Origin: Clostridium_AT radicumherbarum
Lineage (GTDB): Bacteria; Bacillota; Clostridia; Clostridiales; Clostridiaceae
Length of the DNA stretch: 64,000 nucleotides
Reading direction: 5' to 3'
Assembly (NCBI RefSeq): GCF_045310525.1
Contig: NZ_JBJHZY010000001.1
Location: 1,116,001 to 1,180,000 of the forward strand
Part shown: piece by piece, positions 44,664-53,620 of the stretch
Numbering within the stretch: position 1 is the stretch's first letter
Layout: every line of letters begins with the position of its first letter
The notes under the pieces: generated by a model
The model's database searches: none
The model's input: only the letters and a program-made list of their open reading frames with translations
What the model was told of the DNA's origin: nothing
Made by a program: the position numbers and the translations under genes

Positions 44664-44686
44664 CACAAATATTATTAATATTTGTG
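44664..44686. promoter_or_regulatory. Perfect inverted repeat upstream of the DUF4153 gene
   Basis: CACAAATATT-ATT-AATATTTGTG: ten-base arms around three bases, 30 bp upstream of the start codon. Could be an operator or a leader hairpin. Confidence 0.55.
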
Positions 44687-44800
44687 CTCCTTGTTTTCTT
44701 AATACTTATTTAACGATTATAATTATTGCACTTTTCAAACTATTTTACCTAATATTATCATATTCTGAAAAATAAAAATAGATGTTAATTAAACAGATAT

Positions 44801-44857
44801 AAAAATGCGGGACTGTCGCAAAATAACCATAATAAAATGAAAATTTAGCAACAGCCC
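44801..44857 (-). terminator. Terminator of the SPFH-RHH transcript
   Basis: Read on the minus strand: GGGCTGTTGC pairs with GCGACAGTCCC across about 28 bases, then GCATTTTTAT. It lies 19 bases after the RHH stop. Confidence 0.75.
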
Positions 44858-44875
44858 TTTATTAATTGAAATGAC

Positions 44876-45043
44876 TTATTTTTCTTCATCTTTTAAAAAA
44901 GATTTATTTCTTTTTTTTATAGCGTCAGTTAAAAGATATTCTATTTGGCCATTAACTGATCTAAATTCTTCTTCGGCCCATCTATTTATTTCTTCCCATA
45001 CCTTAGGGCTTAGTCTTAGTAGTACAGTCTTTTTATCGGACAT
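44876..45043 (-). CDS. Small ribbon-helix-helix (Arc-type) DNA-binding protein
   Basis: 55 residues: SDKKTVLLRLSPKVWEEINR then WAEEEFRSVNGQIEYLLTDA, an N-terminal beta strand and two helices of the ribbon-helix-helix fold. ATG 45043 has TAGGAG upstream and lies nine bases after the SPFH stop, so the two are co-translated. The perfect palindrome at the transcript start (45958) is the obvious target for self-control. Confidence 0.85.
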   Translation of the reverse strand: MSDKKTVLLRLSPKVWEEINRWAEEEFRSVNGQIEYLLTDAIKKRNKSFLKDEEK

Positions 45044-45052
45044 AGCTAACTC

Positions 45053-45931
45053 CTAATTATGAAGTGTGCCGGTATTAATCACTGGCTGTGTAGACCTTTC
45101 TCCACAGAGAACAACCATAAGATTGCTTACCATAGCTGCCTTTCTCTCATCGTCTAGTTCCACAACCTTGTTTTCACCTAATTTGTTAATAGCCATTTCA
45201 ACCATTCCTACTGCACCTTCAACTATCTTTTGCCTTGCTGCTATTATTGCAGTAGCCTGTTGCCTTTGAAGCATTGCAGCAGCTATTTCAGGGGCATAAG
45301 CTAAATGGCTTAATCGTGCTTCTTCAACTACAACCCCAGCTTTTCCTACTCTATCTTGAAGCTCTTTCTTTAAGGCTTCTGAAACCTCATCTGCACTGCC
45401 TCTTAAAGAAAGTTCTTTTACGCCATCAGTTATGTCATAGGGGTACATTCCAGCTAAGTGCCTTATAGCTGACTCGCTCTGAACTTTCACAAACTCTGAA
45501 TAATTTTCAACATTAAATAGAGCTTCAACTGTATTTTGTACCTTCCATACAACAACTGCAGCAATTTCAATTGGGTTTCCCATTTCGTCATTAACTTTTA
45601 ATCTTTCACCATTAAGGTTTCTAGAGCGAAGAGACACCTTTTTCTTTGTAAAAAAAGGATTAGCCCAATGCCAGCCAGCAACTTTTATAGTGCCTTTGTA
45701 ATCACCCATAAGTACAAGAGCTGCAGCAGAATTAGGCTGAATAACAAAGAAACCTGGAAGCATAAGCATAAAGCCGATAAATCCAACTATTGAAATTACT
45801 ATAGAGAAAACACCAAAGGCTGATGCAGACACAATACCTATTATAAAGAGTACTACGGAAAGAACCAGGAGTAATATTGCTATGAAGAACATTGTAATAC
45901 CTGAACTTGTTTTAATTTCTTTCTCGTTCAT
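45053..45931 (-). CDS. SPFH/Band 7 domain membrane protein
   Basis: 292 residues. Two adjacent hydrophobic segments (about 12-62) precede a band 7 domain (about 63-240: FVIQPNSAAALVLMGDYKGT, VKVQSESAIRHLAGMYPYD, GKAGVVVEEARLSHLAYAPE). It should form membrane-bound oligomers like other stomatin/prohibitin proteins. Behind GGAGG. Its coupling with an RHH regulator recurs in Gram-positive genomes as I recall, but the role is unknown. Confidence 0.9.
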   Translation of the reverse strand: MNEKEIKTSSGITMFFIAILLLVLSVVLFIIGIVSASAFGVFSIVISIVGFIGFMLMLPGFFVIQPNSAAALVLMGDYKGTIKVAGWHWANPFFTKKKVSLRSRNLNGERLKVNDEMGNPIEIAAVVVWKVQNTVEALFNVENYSEFVKVQSESAIRHLAGMYPYDITDGVKELSLRGSADEVSEALKKELQDRVGKAGVVVEEARLSHLAYAPEIAAAMLQRQQATAIIAARQKIVEGAVGMVEMAINKLGENKVVELDDERKAAMVSNLMVVLCGERSTQPVINTGTLHN

Positions 45932-45957
45932 AAAGTAAACCTCCTAAAAATTTATAT

Positions 45958-45980
45958 AATGATATCAAATTGATATCATT
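45958..45980 (-). promoter_or_regulatory. 23-bp palindromic operator of the SPFH-RHH operon
   Basis: AATGATATCAA-A-TTGATATCATT, eleven-base perfect arms around one base, starting about 26 bases upstream of the SPFH start. An extended -10 TGGTATAAT lies just upstream on the minus strand (45996-45988), so the palindrome covers the first bases of the transcript. A good fit for the RHH protein or another dimeric repressor. Confidence 0.8.
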
Positions 45981-45987
45981 ATAATAT

Positions 45988-45996
45988 ATTATACCA
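45988..45996 (-). promoter_or_regulatory. Extended -10 promoter of the SPFH-RHH operon
   Basis: TGGTATAAT on the minus strand; the -35 region (TTCCCA) is poor, as is usual with extended -10 promoters. Confidence 0.65.
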
Positions 45997-46145
45997 TAAT
46001 TGATTATTAATGGGAATATATAGGACATAAAATTTAGGAAATTAAAAGTAATTTTTTTATGCAAAATTTGAAAGTTAGTTAATAAGTATAATTCTTAAAA
46101 GCATTGAAAACTAGAGCACAAAAGGATATTATTATAATATACATA

Positions 46146-46175
46146 TTGACAATTTATTCTAATAATTGCTACTAT
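46146..46175 (+). promoter_or_regulatory. Promoter of the 46208 gene
   Basis: TTGACA (46146-46151), 18-bp spacer, TGC-TACTAT extended -10 (46167-46175), about 30 bases before the start codon. Confidence 0.7.
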
Positions 46176-46207
46176 AAAATAAAATATTCTAAAAGGAGTG
46201 AGAAAAT

Positions 46208-46558
46208 ATGAAGCAGCATGTAAATGGAGCTCAATTAAAGGAAATTGATTTGGATGAAAGAATTTCTCTGTTATCATTGGTAACAGGTCTTGCTAAGGAT
46301 TATGTGAGTGATGAATATAGAAAGGGCATGAAGGACGAAGACAGCATGCTTTTAAAATATGGTTATGATATAAAAGTAGGAGACCTTATAGAAATGATAG
46401 AAGATTTTACTGGTGAATTCCCAACACCTGAAATAGTAAGTGGAAAATATAAGGTGAAAATTTCTGCAGCTGATTCAGAATTTCAGGTAAGCTACTGTGA
46501 TGCATTATATGAGGTAGTTAAAATATTGTTAAAGAAGAAAATAATAATTGTGCAATAA
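46208..46558 (+). CDS. Hypothetical protein, 116 residues
   Basis: Acidic soluble protein that I do not recognise. The N-terminal half is predicted helical (LDERISLLSLVTGLAKDYVSDEY), the middle has strands (KYGYDIKVGDLIEMIEDFTGEFP, GKYKVKISAADSEFQVSYCD), and a basic-hydrophobic tail ends LLKKKIIIVQ. Behind AAAAGGAGTG, with its own promoter and a terminator right after it, so monocistronic. No function proposed. Confidence 0.8.
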   Translation: MKQHVNGAQLKEIDLDERISLLSLVTGLAKDYVSDEYRKGMKDEDSMLLKYGYDIKVGDLIEMIEDFTGEFPTPEIVSGKYKVKISAADSEFQVSYCDALYEVVKILLKKKIIIVQ

Positions 46559-46564
46559 TTATTT

Positions 46565-46616
46565 AAAAAGACCATTATCCATAAATTAAAGTATTGATAA
46601 TGGCCTTTTTTATTTT
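46565..46616 (+). terminator. Terminator after the 46208 gene
   Basis: AAAAAGACCATTATC pairs with GATAATGGCCTTTTTT (one G-C/A-C offset) across 16 bases; trailing T-run. Confidence 0.85.
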
Positions 46617-46704
46617 TGAAAAATTTTTATAAAATATATTTAAATTATTTGAATTATTATTTATACTGTATATGGGACAAGCTGACTAGAAAAAGGTGAT
46701 GAAA

Positions 46705-47580
46705 ATGAGTAAAAAAAATAACAAAGATATTTTATCCGATTTTATACTTGTAACTATTGGCTGCGTTTTAACTGCTTTTTCAATAACTTCAATATTGAAG
46801 CCAAATGGACTAATAACAGGTGGCATAACAGGAATTTCTATTATTCTTGAGAAATATATTTATATTAAATACACTTATATATATTATGCCTTATCTTTAC
46901 TTATTCTTATTGCTTCCTATATTACAGCAGGGAAAAAAGAAGCTTTAAAAATAATAACTTTATCAATTGCTTTTCCTTTAATTTTAATCGAATTGGAGAA
47001 TTTTAATTATATTTTTATACAACATGATATGCTGCTTGCATCAGTATACTTTGGAATAATATATGGGATAGGTATTGGGCTTGTATTTAAACGTGGCTTT
47101 TCTTTTGGTGGAACAGATACCATTGCAAAAATCTTAAATAAAAGGATTTTAAATTTTATAAGTATAAGCCAAATACTTCTTGGAATTGACGGTGTAATAA
47201 TTGCAGCTTCAGCAATAATATATAATAAAAATATAGCTTTATATGCTATTATTTCACAAATAATTACTACTAGAGTTATTGATGCTGTAATGTTTGGCTT
47301 TAGTTCAAAAAGAGTTCAAATTGAAATAATAAGCGAAAAATATGAGCAAATTGCAGATTATATTTTACATAAGATAGCTAAGGGAGTAACCAGTTATGAG
47401 GTTAAAGGTAGATATAAAAATGAAAAAAGGCTTAAGCTTCAAACTATTTGCTCTCCTAAAGAAGCTATGTTAATTAAGAAATTCATAACAACTGCAGACC
47501 CAGAAGCATTTGTAAATGTAATATCAATAACATCAGTTTGGGGTGGAGTTGGCTTTGATAAGTTAATTGACGAAGGGTAG
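46705..47580 (+). CDS. YitT family membrane protein (DUF161/DUF2179)
   Basis: 291 residues. ATG 46705 is favoured by AAAGGTGAT upstream; GTG or ATG codons a few bases earlier overlap that site. Five or six membrane helices (about 8-200, with GLITGGITGISIILEKY and FKRGFSFGGTDTIAKIL) precede a cytoplasmic DUF2179 domain (about 215-290: VQIEIISEKYEQIADYILHKI, GVTSYEVKGRY, DPEAFVNVISITSVWGGVG). Function in this family is not settled; transport roles have been suggested. Confidence 0.9.
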   Translation: MSKKNNKDILSDFILVTIGCVLTAFSITSILKPNGLITGGITGISIILEKYIYIKYTYIYYALSLLILIASYITAGKKEALKIITLSIAFPLILIELENFNYIFIQHDMLLASVYFGIIYGIGIGLVFKRGFSFGGTDTIAKILNKRILNFISISQILLGIDGVIIAASAIIYNKNIALYAIISQIITTRVIDAVMFGFSSKRVQIEIISEKYEQIADYILHKIAKGVTSYEVKGRYKNEKRLKLQTICSPKEAMLIKKFITTADPEAFVNVISITSVWGGVGFDKLIDEG

Positions 47581-47594
47581 TTTACTTATTAAAT

Positions 47595-47632
47595 AAACAA
47601 AGTACAGCATTTTTATGCTGTACTTTGTTTTT
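47595..47632. terminator. Bidirectional terminator between YitT and EamA genes
   Basis: AAACAAAGTACAGCAT / ATGCTGTACTTTGTTT around TTTT. It overlaps the last codons of the minus-strand EamA gene. Confidence 0.85.
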
Positions 47633-48488
47633 CTTTTGAAAGTATAATTACTGAGGTAAGTATTAATATAGTTCCAATAATAAGGGTTATAGTTAATTTT
47701 TCTTTAAACAATACAATACCCATAATTATACTCACAATAGGTTCAAAGGTTCCTAGAATTGATGTAGAAGAGGCTCCTATAATTTTTAATGCTCTTACAA
47801 ATAAACCAATAGAAACTATTGTTGAAATTAATGAAATACCGATAATTGAAGTTGTAGTTTCAATGTTTATTGGAAAAATAAATTTACCGCTAATAAAGGT
47901 AAAGAGTATTAAAGAAACACCTGCGAAAAGTGAGAAATAAAATACTGTAACTAAATTACTAAGTTTTTTAATTTCCTTATTGTTCATACCCATAACACAG
48001 GCAGCATAGCAAAAGCCTGAAGCTATTGCAAGGATGACACCGCCTATATGAATCCCTTCAGCCTTTATACCAATAAGAATATAAACTCCAGTTATAGATA
48101 CAAGTAGTGCAATTACTTTGTTCTTGGTAAAGGCTTCTCTATATATAAAATAATTTAATATAATTACAATAGCTGGATATACAAAATGCATAGTAGTAGC
48201 AAGACCTACTGTTATATAATTATAGGAATAAAATAAAGTCATACCAGTTGAGGTATAACCAATCAATCCTATTAATGCCAATAAAGTAAATTGAGTTTTA
48301 TTAACTCTAAAATCTACCTTTGCAAATAAAAAATATATGTATAACATAAGTGCTGCTAATAAAAATCTTAGACTAATAACTGTAAGTGTATTGCTTCCAT
48401 TATTATAAATAATCTTTGCAAAAATTGGCATGAAACCAAAGGCTGCAGATGAAAGTAGTGCATAAATAATTCCGTATATTTTTTTCAA
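47613..48488 (-). CDS. EamA/DMT-family transporter
   Basis: 291 residues with ten membrane helices in two EamA repeats (1-140, 148-285). Typical blocks are YALLSSAAFGFMPIFAKI, FLLAALMLYIYFLFA, VGLATTMHFVYPAIVIILNY and ASSTSILGTFEPIVSIIMGI. It exports or imports a small metabolite; substrate unknown. The start follows AGGAGG. Its leader shares a block with the DUF4153 gene leader. Confidence 0.9.
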   Translation of the reverse strand: MKKIYGIIYALLSSAAFGFMPIFAKIIYNNGSNTLTVISLRFLLAALMLYIYFLFAKVDFRVNKTQFTLLALIGLIGYTSTGMTLFYSYNYITVGLATTMHFVYPAIVIILNYFIYREAFTKNKVIALLVSITGVYILIGIKAEGIHIGGVILAIASGFCYAACVMGMNNKEIKKLSNLVTVFYFSLFAGVSLILFTFISGKFIFPINIETTTSIIGISLISTIVSIGLFVRALKIIGASSTSILGTFEPIVSIIMGIVLFKEKLTITLIIGTILILTSVIILSKEKQSTA

Positions 48489-48774
48489 GGTTTCCTCCTA
48501 GTATTGCTATATTGTGTACAAGGATTATTAAGCTTCTTTATTAAAATACTACATGTCCATGTTTATTGTAACAGAATATGAATGAATGTTCCAATTAAAA
48601 TTAAAGATTATTGTATTTTAAATACATCCTTAAAGAACAGATAGTCTAAATAGAAATAATAGGGTTATACCTTAATTGACTTTTTATTGAAATTGGTACA
48701 ATATAGTTATATTGGTACTATTAAGCAAAAGAATAATTAAATGGGAGAAGTTTAATACTTGCGAGGTGAAGAGA

Positions 48775-50853
48775 ATGAGGAAAAGGGTAAATAAAAAACT
48801 TATCATTATACTTTCTATTGCTGCTGTACTAGTTTTAGGAGGAGCAGTATACTTATTTACTACTTTATCAAAAGATGATAATGGTACTAAAGTCTTTGAA
48901 TCCTATAAAGATAAATGGGAAAAACAAGACTTTAAATCAATGTATAGTATGCTTTCAAGCGCTACTAAAGAAAAGATCAGCGAGAAGCAATTTGTAGATA
49001 GGTATACTAATATTTATAGTGGCATTGAGGCTAAAAACATCTCAATTAAATTAGACAACAATGATAAATCAAATAATAAAAGCAGTAGTGCTAAGCTTCC
49101 ATTTTCAATTACTATGGATACAGCTGCTGGTAATTTAAAAATTCCAGGTTATGAACTAAATTTAGTAAGAGAAAAGATAAATGGTAAAAATCAATGGACG
49201 ATACAATGGGATGAGAAAATGATATTTCCAAATCTAGGTCCAGATGATAAGGTTAGAGTGAACATTTTTAAAGCTAAACGTGGAGAAATAGATGATAAAA
49301 GCGGCAAGGCCTTAGCTGAAAATGGGCCTATTTATATTGTAGGATTACAGCCAAGCAAATTTATGATTAATAAAGAAGCTAATACTGCAAAGTTAGCTGA
49401 AGTTTTAGATATTGATACCTCAGTAATTGACAATAAATTAAAAGTTAATACTAATTCTGATCAATTTGTTCCTATTGTAAATATCTCATCCTCTGATAAG
49501 AGCAAGGTTTCAGAGGCAACAAAAATAGATGGGGTTCGTTATCAGCAAGGTGTTGGAAGAGTTTATCCTGGAGGAGAAGCATTTGGCTCCCTTATAGGTT
49601 ATATTGGACCAATAACTGCAGAAGAACTGGGAAATTTGAAGGATCAAGGCTACAGCTCCACAAGCTTCATAGGAAAAGCTGGACTTGAACAGGTCTACGA
49701 AAAAAGACTTAAAGGCTTAGATGGAGCAGAAATATATATATCAAAACAAAAGGATAATAAGGAGATAGAAAAAATTACTCTTATTAAAAATGAGCCAAAG
49801 GATGGAGAAAGCATTAAGCTTTTCGTAGATTTTGATTTGCAAAATAAGATATATAGTTCAATGAATAAGGATTCAGGAGCATGTGCAGCAATAGATCCTA
49901 AAAGTGGTGAGGTACTTGCACTAGTAAGTTCACCTTCCTATGATTCTAATGCACTTACTTGCTACGCTACAAATACTCAAAAGACAGCATGGAAAAATGG
50001 GCCAGATCCATTTCAAAATCGCTTTAAGAATGTATATGCACCAGGTTCAACCTTTAAATTATATACTGCTGCTGTAGGACTAAGTAATGGGAAGATAAAA
50101 CCAGATGAGGCAGTTAGCATACAAGGTAAACAGTGGCAGCCGGATAAGTCGTGGGGAACCTACTATATTACAAGGGTCGATGATTCAATTGGACAATTAA
50201 ATTTAAAGAATGCCTTTGTGCATTCAGATAACATTTATTTTGCAAGAGCAGCTTTAAGCATTGGTAAGGATGAATTTGTTAAAAGTGCTGAAAGCTTTGG
50301 TTTGGGAGAAAAACTACCTATAGAATATCCTTTTGCAAAATCTCAATTATCCAATGATAATAAAATAAATAGTGCTCAGCAGCTAGCGGATAGCGGATAT
50401 GGGCAAGGTGAAGTGCTGGTGAGTCCTCTTCAGCTGGCTTTAATGTATAGTACTTTGGTGAATGATGGAAATATAATGACACCGCTGCTTGAAAGCAGCA
50501 GCAGTGTATCCCCAAAAGTGTGGAAGGAAAAAGTTATTTCACAAGATAATATAAAGATATTGAAAGATGATCTTACTGCAGTTATAGAAGATCCTTCAGG
50601 TACAGGTCATGGGGCAAAAATTAACGGACAAGCTTTAGCAGGTAAAACAGGAACTGCAGAACTCGATAAGTTAAGTGCTGATGATAAAAATGGAAAAGAA
50701 AATGGCTGGTTTGTATGTATGAACATAGATAATCCCAAAATTGTAGTTTCAATGATTGTTGAAGATGTAAAAAATAGAAGCGGCAGTCATTATACTGTAC
50801 CTAAAGTTAAGGATATAATGAATTATTACTTGACTCAGGGCGGTGGAAAATAG
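48775..50853 (+). CDS. Class B penicillin-binding protein with MecA-type NTF2 domain
   Basis: About 692 residues. ATG 48775 is chosen for GAGGTGAA five bases upstream; the frame extends to 48712 without a site. One N-terminal membrane helix (about 8-28), an NTF2-like domain (about 35-140, DNGTKVFESYKDKWEKQDF), a PBP dimer domain, then the transpeptidase with SxxK at Ser425/Lys428 (PGSTFKLYT), SxN in HSDN and KTG at 624-626. It cross-links peptidoglycan. The layout matches PBP3/PBP2a-like proteins often with low beta-lactam affinity, but resistance cannot be judged from sequence reading. Confidence 0.93.
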   Translation: MRKRVNKKLIIILSIAAVLVLGGAVYLFTTLSKDDNGTKVFESYKDKWEKQDFKSMYSMLSSATKEKISEKQFVDRYTNIYSGIEAKNISIKLDNNDKSNNKSSSAKLPFSITMDTAAGNLKIPGYELNLVREKINGKNQWTIQWDEKMIFPNLGPDDKVRVNIFKAKRGEIDDKSGKALAENGPIYIVGLQPSKFMINKEANTAKLAEVLDIDTSVIDNKLKVNTNSDQFVPIVNISSSDKSKVSEATKIDGVRYQQGVGRVYPGGEAFGSLIGYIGPITAEELGNLKDQGYSSTSFIGKAGLEQVYEKRLKGLDGAEIYISKQKDNKEIEKITLIKNEPKDGESIKLFVDFDLQNKIYSSMNKDSGACAAIDPKSGEVLALVSSPSYDSNALTCYATNTQKTAWKNGPDPFQNRFKNVYAPGSTFKLYTAAVGLSNGKIKPDEAVSIQGKQWQPDKSWGTYYITRVDDSIGQLNLKNAFVHSDNIYFARAALSIGKDEFVKSAESFGLGEKLPIEYPFAKSQLSNDNKINSAQQLADSGYGQGEVLVSPLQLALMYSTLVNDGNIMTPLLESSSSVSPKVWKEKVISQDNIKILKDDLTAVIEDPSGTGHGAKINGQALAGKTGTAELDKLSADDKNGKENGWFVCMNIDNPKIVVSMIVEDVKNRSGSHYTVPKVKDIMNYYLTQGGGK

Positions 50854-50860
50854 AGCAAAA

Positions 50861-50912
50861 AACAAAGTATCGCAACTCTCATTTAAGGCAGTTTGCGATA
50901 CTTTATTTTTTT
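50861..50912 (+). terminator. Terminator after the PBP gene
   Basis: AAAGTATCGCAA / TTTGCGATACTTT stem across a 17-base loop, followed by ATTTTTTT. Confidence 0.88.
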
Positions 50913-51051
50913 ATGATATTATTGGACAGGCAGTACTTAGAAACTATATTGTTGTACAAAAAAGAGTATAGCATTTATAATATAAAGAGCAGTTTTTATT
51001 GAAATGAAATATTATAATTAAGCAATGAATAATTGGAAGGAAGTATAACTT

Positions 51052-53241
51052 ATGTCAAAGATATTAGTGTTAGCTGAAAAACCATCAGTTGGAAGAGAGT
51101 TGGCTAGGGTTTTAAAATGTAATAAAAAGGGTAATGGATATATAGAAGGTGAGAAATATATTGTGACCTGGGCTTTAGGGCATTTAGTTACTCTAGCTGA
51201 TCCAGAGGTATATGATGATAAATATAAAAGCTGGAAGATGGAAGACTTACCTATGCTACCTAAACCACTTAAGCTTGTTGTTATAAAGCAAAGTGGCAAA
51301 CAGTTTAATGTAGTTAAAGAGCAATTAAATAGAAAAGACGTTACGGAAATTATAATAAGTACTGATTCCGGACGCGAAGGGGAGCTCGTTGCTCGATGGA
51401 TACTAGAGAAAGCTAGAATTAATAAGCCAATGAAAAGACTTTGGATATCATCTCAAACAGATAAAGCAATACTTGAAGGCTTTAGAAATTTAAAGCCTTC
51501 AGCACAATATGATAATTTATACAAAGCAGCAGCATGTAGGGCAGAAGCTGATTGGGTTGTGGGCTTAAATATTACTAGAGCACTTACTTGTAAGCATAAT
51601 GCTCAATTAACTGCTGGACGTGTGCAGTCTGCAACTTTGGCAATGATAGTTAATCGTGAAGAAGAAATAAGAAATTTTAAGCCGAAGGATTATTATGTAA
51701 TAAATACAAAGGCTAAAGGATTTACTCTTCAATGGAGAGATAAAAATAATAATAGCAACATTTTTGATGAAGATAAATTAAATAAAATTCTTGCTGCTAT
51801 TAAGGGAAAGGATGCAAATGTAGTTGATGTTACTGAAAGTGCTAAAAAACAATATTCTCCTGCCCTTTATGATTTAACAGAGCTACAAAGAGATGCAAAT
51901 AGAATTTTTGGGTATTCAGCTAAACAAACTTTATCTATAATGCAAAGATTATACGAAAACTATAAGTTATTGACTTACCCTAGAACAGATTCAAGATATA
52001 TTTCTAGTGATATTGTTGCAACTTTACCAGAACGTTTAAAAGCAATTTCTATAGGCACATATAGAGCTTGTGCAACAGAAATACTAAATGGTAAGATAAA
52101 TGCTAATAAAAGCTTTGTAGATGATAGCAAAGTAAGTGATCACCATGCAATTATTCCAACTGAGGAAAGAGGGAATATAGCTCTTTTAGGCAGTGAAGAA
52201 AGACATATATATGATTTAGTAGTTAAAAGATTCCTATCTGTTATGCTGCCACCTTACGAATATTTACAAACTACCATCATTGTAGAGATAAATGGCGAAA
52301 GCTTTATAGCTAAAGGAAACGTAATTAAGTCTAAGGGATGGAAGAAGGTATATGACAGAGAAGATGATTTAGTAGAAGATGAAGAGGAAAAGGACAATCA
52401 AGTATTACCTCAGGTTAAAAAGGGTGAAAAGTTAAATATAACTTCAGTTGAGAGTAAGAAACTTAAAACAAAAGCACCTGCTAGATTTAATGAAGGTACT
52501 CTTCTTTCTGCTATGGAAAAACCTCATAAATATGTAGATGTAGATAAGCTCGCAGCTAAAACACTTGGTGAAACTGGTGGTATAGGAACAGTTGCTACAA
52601 GAGCAGATATTATTGAAAAACTATTTAATATGTTCTATATAGAAAAAAATGGTAAAGAGATTATTCCAACAGGAAAAGGTAAGCAATTGATAGAGTTAGT
52701 TCCGGAAGAATTAAAATCGCCATTAATGACTGCTAAATGGGAACTTGAATTAGAGCAAATTAGCAAGGGAAAGAAAGATCCGAGGGCATTTACTGAAGAA
52801 ATGAGAGAGTATGCAGCTAAGTTAGTTGAAAATGTAAAAGGAAGTACTGATAAATTCAAGCATGATAATTTATCTGGAGCAAAATGCCCAAACTGTGGTA
52901 AATACATGTTAGAGGTAAAGGGCAAAAATGGAAGAATGCTTGTATGTCAGGATAGAGAATGCGGGCACAGAGAGAATTTAGGTAGACTTACCAATGCTCG
53001 CTGCCCAGAATGCCATAAGAAGCTAGAACTTAGAGGTCAAGGAGAAGGACAAATCTATGTTTGCACGAATTGTACTTTTAGAGAGAAAGCCGCAACCTTT
53101 AATAAAAGATTTAAAGACAATGAAGGAAAACTGAATAAAAAAGATGTGTCAAAATATATGAAAAAAATGAAAGAAGAAAGTCAAGAACCATTGAATTCTG
53201 CATTAGCTGATGCCTTGTCAAAACTTAATTTGCAGAAATAG
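51052..53241 (+). CDS. topB: DNA topoisomerase III
   Basis: 729-residue type IA topoisomerase: N-terminal Toprim (LAEKPSVGRELA, STDSGREGELVARW), catalytic Tyr309 in TYPRTDSRY, and two C-terminal zinc ribbons (CPNCGKYM...CQDRECGH and CPECHKK...CTNC). It relaxes negative supercoils and decatenates single-strand-containing DNA. The start follows TGGAAGGAAG. Such paralogues can be chromosomal or carried by mobile elements; nothing nearby suggests an element. Confidence 0.94.
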   Translation: MSKILVLAEKPSVGRELARVLKCNKKGNGYIEGEKYIVTWALGHLVTLADPEVYDDKYKSWKMEDLPMLPKPLKLVVIKQSGKQFNVVKEQLNRKDVTEIIISTDSGREGELVARWILEKARINKPMKRLWISSQTDKAILEGFRNLKPSAQYDNLYKAAACRAEADWVVGLNITRALTCKHNAQLTAGRVQSATLAMIVNREEEIRNFKPKDYYVINTKAKGFTLQWRDKNNNSNIFDEDKLNKILAAIKGKDANVVDVTESAKKQYSPALYDLTELQRDANRIFGYSAKQTLSIMQRLYENYKLLTYPRTDSRYISSDIVATLPERLKAISIGTYRACATEILNGKINANKSFVDDSKVSDHHAIIPTEERGNIALLGSEERHIYDLVVKRFLSVMLPPYEYLQTTIIVEINGESFIAKGNVIKSKGWKKVYDREDDLVEDEEEKDNQVLPQVKKGEKLNITSVESKKLKTKAPARFNEGTLLSAMEKPHKYVDVDKLAAKTLGETGGIGTVATRADIIEKLFNMFYIEKNGKEIIPTGKGKQLIELVPEELKSPLMTAKWELELEQISKGKKDPRAFTEEMREYAAKLVENVKGSTDKFKHDNLSGAKCPNCGKYMLEVKGKNGRMLVCQDRECGHRENLGRLTNARCPECHKKLELRGQGEGQIYVCTNCTFREKAATFNKRFKDNEGKLNKKDVSKYMKKMKEESQEPLNSALADALSKLNLQK

Positions 53242-53281
53242 ATTATATCTTAATAAAGCAGTATTTATGCGACTACGAATA

Positions 53282-53331
53282 AAATGAACCACAAATATTA
53301 GTGAAAACAACTAACATTTGTGGTTCATTTA
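53282..53331 (+). terminator. Terminator after topB
   Basis: AAATGAACCACAAAT-A-TTAG pairs with CTAA-C-ATTTGTGGTTCATTT around TGAAAACAA. Confidence 0.87.
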
Positions 53332-53335
53332 GTTT

Positions 53336-53620
53336 TCTTCATCTTAAAAATTACTATAAAGCAATTTTGTGTAATCAATGGAAAATGTGTTTAATGGACC
53401 TGAGTCTTCAAACAGTAATTGAATAGTAGCATTTAATAATTAAAACTTAGTTACTGTTTATTAAATTTAGATTAAATTATTAAAATTAATGATTTTTATA
53501 CTCATTCTTAGAGTATAATCAAAATATTATTTTAAGTAAATAATTTATAAAACTATCCACAAAATATAATTTATATGATATATTATAAAACATGAGTATT
53601 GATATTAGGAGCTGATAATA
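53336..53620. other. AT-rich intergenic region before the GT4 gene
   Basis: No reading frame with a ribosome site is seen. It holds an inverted repeat TATACTC-attctta-GAGTATA (53497-53517) overlapping a TATAAT (53514-53519), a possible controlled promoter with no good -35. Confidence 0.4.

Noticed and set aside
44871..45056. Plus-strand frame of 61 codons over the RHH gene
   Set aside because: The minus strand encodes a clear ribbon-helix-helix protein with a ribosome site and operon context; the plus frame has neither.
46563..46704. Second small gene between the 46208 gene and the YitT gene
   Set aside because: The stretch is a terminator plus AT-rich promoter region; no frame with a ribosome site.
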